The position numbers and the translations under genes are program-made. A DNA stretch of 64,000 bases from Comamonadaceae bacterium (GTDB lineage Bacteria > Pseudomonadota > Gammaproteobacteria > Burkholderiales > Burkholderiaceae_C): NCBI GenBank assembly GCA_027488115.1, contig JAIYCG010000001.1:124001-188000 (forward strand), written 5' to 3'. The notes beneath the pieces were generated by a model. The model did not search any database. It saw only the letters and a program-made list of their open reading frames with translations, and was not told where the DNA came from. Shown piece by piece: positions 58,463-64,000 of the stretch; the stretch's first letter is position 1; each line of letters opens with the position of its first letter.

Positions 58463-60709
58463 ATGCTTAGTTACTTCAAACGTTTGAATTTTTTTGTGAG
58501 CTACGTGGCTGCCTTGAGCCTTCTTGCTGGTTGTGGGGGCGTCACCAACGAACCTGTTCCTAAGGCCATGCTGGCTGAAAATGTTCTTTTCAGTTCTTAT
58601 CAAGAGTCGCCTAAGTATCTAGATCCCACTTCTTCTTACAGCAACAACGAGACCCCTTGGACTTACGCGGTTTACGAGCCACCTTTGAAGTATCACTACC
58701 TTAAGCGGCCTTACGAATTAGAACCGCGCACTTTGACAGAGCTGCCCAGTGTGAAGTTTTTGAGCAAGGACGGCAAGGAACTACCTGTTCAGACGCCCGC
58801 CGATCAAATCGCTGAAAGTGTGTTCGAACTCAAAATTCAGCCTGGCATTTTGTATCAGCCTCATCCTGCTTTTGCCAAAAAAGAAGACGGAAAGTATCGT
58901 TATTTGTCTTTGAGAGAGTCTGACATTGAAGGCATTCGAAGACCATACGACTTTGAGCACATGGGCACACGCGAGTTGATCGCTGATGACTATGCCTATG
59001 CCATCAAACGCTTGGCAACGCCTCGCGTCAAGTCACCTTCATTTGGATTTTTATCCGAAAAAATTGTGGGCCTTGCAGACTATGGGAAGCAGATCAAGGC
59101 GATCAATGAAAAAATGAAAGAAGGAAAAACAACCAAAGAGGCCGGGCCTTTAGGCCATCTGCCATGGTTAGATTTTAGGGAGCATGCACTGTCTGGGGTT
59201 GAAGTGCTTGACGCACACACTCTCAGAATTCGTGTAGTGGGCAAATACCCTCAATTTAAATATTGGCTGGCCATGACCTTCTTTGCACCCATTCCTTGGG
59301 AAGTGGATGCTTTTTACTCCCAAAATGGCATGTCACGTCGAAATTTAAATCCCGACACATGGCCTGTTGGGACGGGGCCTTACATGCTCACCGAATACAT
59401 TCCCAACGCTAGAATGGAATTGGTTCGCAACCCCAATTACCGTGGGGTCGCATATCCCTGCGAAGGGGAGCCCAGCGATCAAGAGAAAGGTCTTTTGAAA
59501 GATTGCGGGCAAAAAACGCCCTTTGTTGACAAGGTGGTTTCAGTCATCGAAAAAGAAGCCACCTCCGTGGCCACAAAATTCATTCAAGGCTATTACGACA
59601 TTCCACAACTTGAACGTGGCGAACCTGGCATTGGTTATCAAGTTTCTATTCAAGATGGAACAGGCCGCGCCAAGGAGTTGCTTGAAAGAAAGATTCAACT
59701 GCCCAGTACCATTCAAGTTGGTTTTTGGCACTTTGGTTTCAACTGGCTAGACCCTGTTGTGGGTTTGGGGAAAACGCCAGAAGACCGCATTCGCAATAAA
59801 AAATTGAGGCAAGCCTTGGCCATTGCTTTTGATTTTGAAGAGTATGTGTCTATCTTTGAGGATGATCGTGCCAAGGTCAATCACAGTGTGGTGGTGCCAG
59901 GTTTATTTGGCAACCACTTGTCAACTCACAACCCAGTCATTTACGAGAAGTTGCCAGATGGGAAATTTAAGCGCAAGTCAATTGACGTCGCCAAAAAACT
60001 ATTGGCAGAAGCAGGTTACCCCGACGGACGAGACCTCAAAACTGGGCAAGCTTTGGTATTGAACTACGACACGCAAGGCGTGGGGCCAGGTTATAAAGCT
60101 CGCTTAGATTGGGTGGCCAAACAATTTGCAAAGCTCAATGTGCAGATTGAAATTCGCAATACTGACTACAACCGATTCCAAGACAAAATGCGCAAGGGTT
60201 CTGCCCAATTCTTCTTTTGGGGCTGGCTGGCAGACTACCCAGATCCTGAGAACTTTCTGTTCTTGTTGTACGGGCCCAACTCCAAGGCCAAGTTTGATGG
60301 TGAAAATGCCGCCAACTTTGCACACCCTGAGTTTGATCAGTTGTTCGATCGCATGAAGGACTTGGACGATACCCCTGAAAGAGCCGCCATGATTTCTCGC
60401 ATGATAGAAATCATGCAAGATGAATTGCCCATGTTGTATGGATGGTCTGAAGAGTTTGGCGGCGCTTACCACCAATGGGTGAGCAACGGTAAGCCCTCCA
60501 ACATCATTCGCGACAACTTACCCTATTTGAAAATTGATGCAGCATTGCGCACCAGCAAGATCAAAGAATGGAACCAAGCCATTTGGTGGCCACTTGCGGC
60601 CTTGCCTTTCTTGCTGCTAGCAATCGCTTGGCCTGCTTGGCAAGCTTGGCGAAGACGCCAATCACAACGTGCCGTTCAAGCCGGCGCTTCCACACCCAGG
60701 AGTTTGTGA
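58463..60709 (+). CDS. Oligopeptide-type ABC substrate-binding lipoprotein with C-terminal membrane segment (system 2)
   Basis: The start MLSYFKRLNFFVSYVAALSL gives 748 residues and a lipobox SLLAGCGG, so it is probably lipid-anchored. The body is a large family 5 binding protein, with WPVGTGPYMLTEYIPNARM and FFWGWLADYPDPENFLF. Unusually, it ends with a strong hydrophobic segment (WPLAALPFLLLAIAWPAWQ) followed by basic residues, which would put the C-terminus in the cytoplasm. It is longer than most family members. Its stop overlaps the next start as TGATG. Confidence 0.85.
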   Translation: MLSYFKRLNFFVSYVAALSLLAGCGGVTNEPVPKAMLAENVLFSSYQESPKYLDPTSSYSNNETPWTYAVYEPPLKYHYLKRPYELEPRTLTELPSVKFLSKDGKELPVQTPADQIAESVFELKIQPGILYQPHPAFAKKEDGKYRYLSLRESDIEGIRRPYDFEHMGTRELIADDYAYAIKRLATPRVKSPSFGFLSEKIVGLADYGKQIKAINEKMKEGKTTKEAGPLGHLPWLDFREHALSGVEVLDAHTLRIRVVGKYPQFKYWLAMTFFAPIPWEVDAFYSQNGMSRRNLNPDTWPVGTGPYMLTEYIPNARMELVRNPNYRGVAYPCEGEPSDQEKGLLKDCGQKTPFVDKVVSVIEKEATSVATKFIQGYYDIPQLERGEPGIGYQVSIQDGTGRAKELLERKIQLPSTIQVGFWHFGFNWLDPVVGLGKTPEDRIRNKKLRQALAIAFDFEEYVSIFEDDRAKVNHSVVVPGLFGNHLSTHNPVIYEKLPDGKFKRKSIDVAKKLLAEAGYPDGRDLKTGQALVLNYDTQGVGPGYKARLDWVAKQFAKLNVQIEIRNTDYNRFQDKMRKGSAQFFFWGWLADYPDPENFLFLLYGPNSKAKFDGENAANFAHPEFDQLFDRMKDLDDTPERAAMISRMIEIMQDELPMLYGWSEEFGGAYHQWVSNGKPSNIIRDNLPYLKIDAALRTSKIKEWNQAIWWPLAALPFLLLAIAWPAWQAWRRRQSQRAVQAGASTPRSL

Positions 60710-61686
60710 TGTTTCGATTTTTAACTCGCAAGTTGATCTATGGCTTTGCCATTTTGATTGGTATTAATTTACTCACATTTATTTTGTTCTTTAAAGTTAA
60801 CACGCCTGACGACATGGCTCGCATGCAACTGGGTGGTAAACGCGTCACACCCGATGCCATTGAAAAATGGAAGGCTGAACGTGGCTATGACCGTCCTTTG
60901 TTCTTCAATGAACAAGAGCAGGGCCTTTCAAAGATAAGCAACACTTTATTTTTAGACAGTTCTCTGCGTATGTTTGCCTTTGACTTTGGCCGAGCTGACA
61001 GCGGTCGTGACATAGCCTCTGAAATTGTGAGACGGGCAGGGCCCTCCATTGCATTGGCTTTGCCAAGCTTTGTGGTCGGCCTGGGCGTGTCGATTGTGCT
61101 TGCCTTGGGCTTGGCATTTTTTAGGGCCACTTACCTCGACTTTTGGGGTACCGTGTTGTGCGTGGTTTTCATGTCCATTTCGTCGCTTTTCTTCATTGTG
61201 ATGGGGCAGTTCTTGTTCTCTCGTGTGCTTCAACTCTTTCCCGTATCAGGATTTGCTGCTGGCATAGACGCATGGCGCTTCTTGGTCGTGCCTATCGCTG
61301 TTGGCATCTTCTCGCGATTGGGCGGCGAAGTTCGATTTAACAGAACGCTGTTCATGGAAGAAATCGGAAAAGACTATGTGCGAACTGCCCGATCCAAAGG
61401 ATTGTCTGAAAGCAGAGTCCTGCTTGTACATGTACTGCGCAATGCGCTGATTCCTATCTTGAGTTCCTCTGTTGCCGTCATTCCTTTGCTGTTCATGGGC
61501 AGTTTGATCACTGAATCATTTTTTGCCATTCCTGGTTTAGGCAGTTATTTGATTGAAGCCATTGCAGGTCAAGACTTTGCGATTGTCAGGGCGATGGTTT
61601 TCATTGGTTCATTTCTGTACATCCTTGGTTTGATACTGACCGACATCAGCTACACATTGGCTGATCCACGCATTCGTTTGCAGTAA
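60709..61686 (+). CDS. Oligopeptide-type ABC permease, DppB/YejB-like (system 2)
   Basis: The start MFRFLTRKLIYGFAILIGIN overlaps the preceding stop; the track ORF starts inside the binding-protein gene. The 325-residue protein has about six segments and the coupling loop DYVRTARSKGLSESRVLLVHVLRNALIPI, very like that in the system 1 DppB protein. It forms the membrane channel with the product of the next gene, which starts seven bases later. Confidence 0.91.
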   Translation: MFRFLTRKLIYGFAILIGINLLTFILFFKVNTPDDMARMQLGGKRVTPDAIEKWKAERGYDRPLFFNEQEQGLSKISNTLFLDSSLRMFAFDFGRADSGRDIASEIVRRAGPSIALALPSFVVGLGVSIVLALGLAFFRATYLDFWGTVLCVVFMSISSLFFIVMGQFLFSRVLQLFPVSGFAAGIDAWRFLVVPIAVGIFSRLGGEVRFNRTLFMEEIGKDYVRTARSKGLSESRVLLVHVLRNALIPILSSSVAVIPLLFMGSLITESFFAIPGLGSYLIEAIAGQDFAIVRAMVFIGSFLYILGLILTDISYTLADPRIRLQ

Positions 61687-61693
61687 GCGCACC

Positions 61694-63136
61694 ATGCAAC
61701 CCGTTTTCTTACTCACTGATTTATTTGTCTATGCCATTTTGCTGTTTGTACTTTGGTACATCTGGCAAGTTAGATCCGATCGAAACCTCAGAGCCAATTG
61801 GCGACTGGCCATGAAGCGGCCTGTGGTCATGGTCAGCAGCATGGTGTTGGGTTTCTTTTTAATCGTGGCTTTCGCAGATTCGATTCATTACAGGCCAACT
61901 TTGCCTTCCTCACCTGGTCAAGCCACTCAATATTCATCCGAAGCTGCGTCAGTTCTCGATCAGATTTTGTTGCCCCTTTCATCAGCCAGAGAGCGCAGTT
62001 ATTCAGAACCGCTTTCTGCTGTGGCCTTCAGAAAAGAAACCTTTGAACGCGATGGCGTGTCCGTGCGGGACTACCCCCGCCTTCAGTTTGGTGGCAAACA
62101 CCTTGACCATCCAGACAGTCAACTTTCGGACGATGTCTCCTATCGAACTGCTGTTGCACTTGGCTGGGGTTTCTGCATGGTTGTTGCTGTTCTGTTTCTC
62201 GGATTCCTTTTGGCTGTTATTTTAAGCCAGCAATCTTGGCCCCGTGTTGTTTCTCAATTCATGAAGGGCGAGACCGAATGGCCATGGCGTTCAATGGCGA
62301 TCACATTCACAGTCATGTGCTTGGCAATTTGTTGGGTAACTTTTCTTTCTCAGGGGTACCATGTTTTTGGCACAGACCGAACCGGCAATTCAGTGCTTGT
62401 TTTTGCCTTGAAGAGTGTGCGAACTGCCTTGGTCATTGGTGGTTTAACGACCTTGGTGGTGCTTCCTTTGGCACTTCTGCTCGGTGTCACTGCGGGCTAT
62501 TTGCGTGGCTGGGTGGATGAGGTCATTCAATATGTATACACCCTGCTTGCATCGATTCCAGATGTCCTTTTGATTGCCGCTTCTGTATTGCTTTTGCAGG
62601 TCTTCATCGACAAAAACCAAGGTGTTTTTGAAACTTCTTTAGAACGGGCAGATGCTAGGTTATTTTTCTTATGCCTCATCTTGGGCATCACCTCTTTCAC
62701 TGGCTTGTGTCGACTGGTTCGCGGCGAGACTTTGAAGTTGCGTGAGTTGGAATACATCCAGTCTGCCAAAGCTTTTGGAGTTTCAACACCACGTGTTTTG
62801 TGGCGTCACATTGTTCCTAACCTGATGCACTTGGTGCTGATCAATACCGTGATGCAATTTTCTAGCTTTGTTTTGGCTGAGGCAGTTTTGTCCTATGTCG
62901 GTGTGGGCGTCGATCCAAAGACAGCAAGTTTTGGCGTCATGATCAATACCGCCCGAGCAGAATTGGCGGCAACCCCCTTGGTTTGGTGGACTTTGACCAC
63001 CGCCTTCGGATTTATGTTCTTGATTGTGCTCAGTGCCAACTTACTTTCCGATGCCATTCGAGATGCATTTGATCCTAGAACCAGATTGCGCAGCACAAAT
63101 TCGAGCACAGCACCAAGCCAAGAGGTGACAGCATGA
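61694..63136 (+). CDS. Oligopeptide-type ABC permease, DppC-like with extended N-terminus (system 2)
   Basis: The protein has 480 residues, about 180 more than standard DppC. The C-terminal 260 residues carry the expected HVFGTDRTGNSVLVFALKSV and the coupling loop EYIQSAKAFGVSTPRVLWRHIVPN. The N-terminal part adds at least two further membrane segments (DLFVYAILLFVLWYIW and VVMVSSMVLGFFLIVAFA) and a soluble stretch of about 80 residues rich in Ser and Asp. Its stop overlaps the ATPase start as ATGA. The extension is likely periplasmic and may shape substrate entry. Confidence 0.87.
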   Translation: MQPVFLLTDLFVYAILLFVLWYIWQVRSDRNLRANWRLAMKRPVVMVSSMVLGFFLIVAFADSIHYRPTLPSSPGQATQYSSEAASVLDQILLPLSSARERSYSEPLSAVAFRKETFERDGVSVRDYPRLQFGGKHLDHPDSQLSDDVSYRTAVALGWGFCMVVAVLFLGFLLAVILSQQSWPRVVSQFMKGETEWPWRSMAITFTVMCLAICWVTFLSQGYHVFGTDRTGNSVLVFALKSVRTALVIGGLTTLVVLPLALLLGVTAGYLRGWVDEVIQYVYTLLASIPDVLLIAASVLLLQVFIDKNQGVFETSLERADARLFFLCLILGITSFTGLCRLVRGETLKLRELEYIQSAKAFGVSTPRVLWRHIVPNLMHLVLINTVMQFSSFVLAEAVLSYVGVGVDPKTASFGVMINTARAELAATPLVWWTLTTAFGFMFLIVLSANLLSDAIRDAFDPRTRLRSTNSSTAPSQEVTA

Positions 63137-64000
63137 TTCAACAACTGAACGTGAAGAATTTGGTGGTTGATTTGCAAACTGAGTTGGGCATGGCCCGTGC
63201 AGTAGATGCTCTCAACTTGACGCTTCAAAAAGGTCAAACGTTTGCATTGGTCGGTGAGTCTGGATGTGGCAAATCCATGACGGCACTCTCCTTGCTGCGT
63301 CTGTTGCCTGACAATGCTTTGATACAAAGTGGCCATGTCGATTTGTCGGATGTGGATGTTTTTCAACTCAGTGAAAATCAGATGCGATCGATTCGAGGTC
63401 GTCGCATCTCCATCATTTTTCAAGAGCCATCGACCAGTCTCAATCCAGTGATGACGGTGGGCGATCAAATTTTGGAAGTGATTGCTCAGCACACCTCATT
63501 GAAGGGGGAAGCTGCACATGCACGTGCCCTTGAGTGGCTGACCAAGGTAGGTTTGCCAGAGCCAGCTCGTCGCATGGACAGCTATCCCTTTGAAATGTCG
63601 GGTGGGCAATTGCAAAGGGTCATGATCGCCATCGCTTTAGCGGCTGAGCCTGATTTATTGATTGCAGATGAGCCCACAACGGCGCTTGACGTCACCATTC
63701 AAGCGCAAATATTGGACTTGCTGAAAAGTCTGCAAAAGGAGCGCGGCATGGCCATGCTTCTGATCACCCATGATTTGGCTGTTGTCAGTGGCATGGCAGA
63801 CCATGTGGCCTTGATGTATGCCGGTCAAATTGTGGAAGTCGCATCAGCTGCTGATTTTTTTGTTCGGCCATCGCACCCCTACGCCAAGCTGCTCATGCAA
63901 GCCTTGCCCGGAGAAGACCTTAGGGGGCGTCAGTTAGCAGCCATTCAAGGCACAGTGCCGGCATTGACTCAAGTTTTTCAGGGTTGTCGATTTGCGCCAA
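63133..64000 (+). CDS. Oligopeptide-type ABC transporter ATP-binding protein (system 2, partial, C-terminus outside window)
   Basis: About 289 residues are visible and the frame is open at the window end, so the track omits it. Walker A is GESGCGKSM near residue 41, the signature is [16 protein letters not shown] and Walker [13 protein letters not shown]. The visible end reads [17 protein letters not shown], the start of the C-terminal peptide-transporter ATPase domain. A second ATPase domain may follow, as in system 1, or a separate DppF gene. The ATG overlaps the preceding stop by four bases. Confidence 0.93.
   Translation, partial: MIQQLNVKNLVVDLQTELGMARAVDALNLTLQKGQTFALVGESGCGKSMTALSLLRLLPDNALIQSGHVDLSDVDVFQLSENQMRSIRGRRISIIFQEPSTSLNPVMTVGDQILEVIAQHTSLKGEAAHARALEWLTKVGLPEPARRMDSYPFEMSGGQLQRVMIAIALAAEPDLLIADEPTTALDVTIQAQILDLLKSLQKERGMAMLLITHDLAVVSGMADHVALMYAGQIVEVASAADFFVRPSHPYAKLLMQALPGEDLRGRQLAAIQGTVPALTQVFQGCRFAP

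Overview
The window looks like the chromosome of a beta-proteobacterium of the order Burkholderiales, most likely a moderate-GC freshwater member of the Comamonadaceae. This rests on gene order (smc-zipA-ligA, lptF/lptG divergent from pepA-holC, tolB-pal-cpoB) and on how the proteins read. I ran no database search. The window is densely coded, no stretch above about 230 bases lacks a gene, and it holds two tRNA genes. I saw no CRISPR array, insertion sequence, prophage or rRNA.

Bases 1-11456 form an accessory catabolic island around a LysR regulator. Leftward runs a tightly coupled operon: FAD, [2Fe-2S] and molybdopterin subunits of a xanthine-dehydrogenase/CO-dehydrogenase-type hydroxylase, an alpha/beta hydrolase and an enoyl-CoA hydratase cut by the window edge. 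Rightward follow the LysR gene, a UbiD-family decarboxylase, a UbiX-type flavin prenyltransferase, a small DUF4936-like protein, a thiamine-diphosphate enzyme with a Tat-type signal and an exported cytochrome c. A nested hairpin ends this arm. The substrate is unknown. The Tat-exported thiamine-diphosphate enzyme paired with a cytochrome c is the most original part.

Bases 11484-34606 are mostly housekeeping: rng, msbA, tolB-pal-cpoB with a YeeE/YedE membrane protein and tcdA, tRNA-Lys, a YheS-type ABC-F ATPase, dapC-dapE-prmB, smc-zipA-ligA-def, a methionine-type aminotransferase and a CysB-like regulator.

Bases 34723-41751 hold a CbiX-type chelatase, lptG, a severely shortened lptF, pepA, holC, an orphan LivJ/K-type binding lipoprotein and an M3 oligopeptidase. 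The shortened lptF keeps about 26 recognisable N-terminal codons and then runs to a stop that overlaps lptG. It is either a real internal deletion in an LPS-export gene or an assembly error.

Bases 41982-64000 are dominated by uptake functions. A complete oligopeptide-type ABC transporter with a double ATPase is followed by an MFS exporter, tRNA-Ser and an Orn/Lys/Arg-type decarboxylase. Two paralogous TonB-dependent receptors then flank fabI. The second receptor leads into another oligopeptide-type ABC system that leaves the window inside its ATPase gene. This receptor-plus-transporter set could carry a peptide-like ligand from the outer membrane to the cytoplasm.
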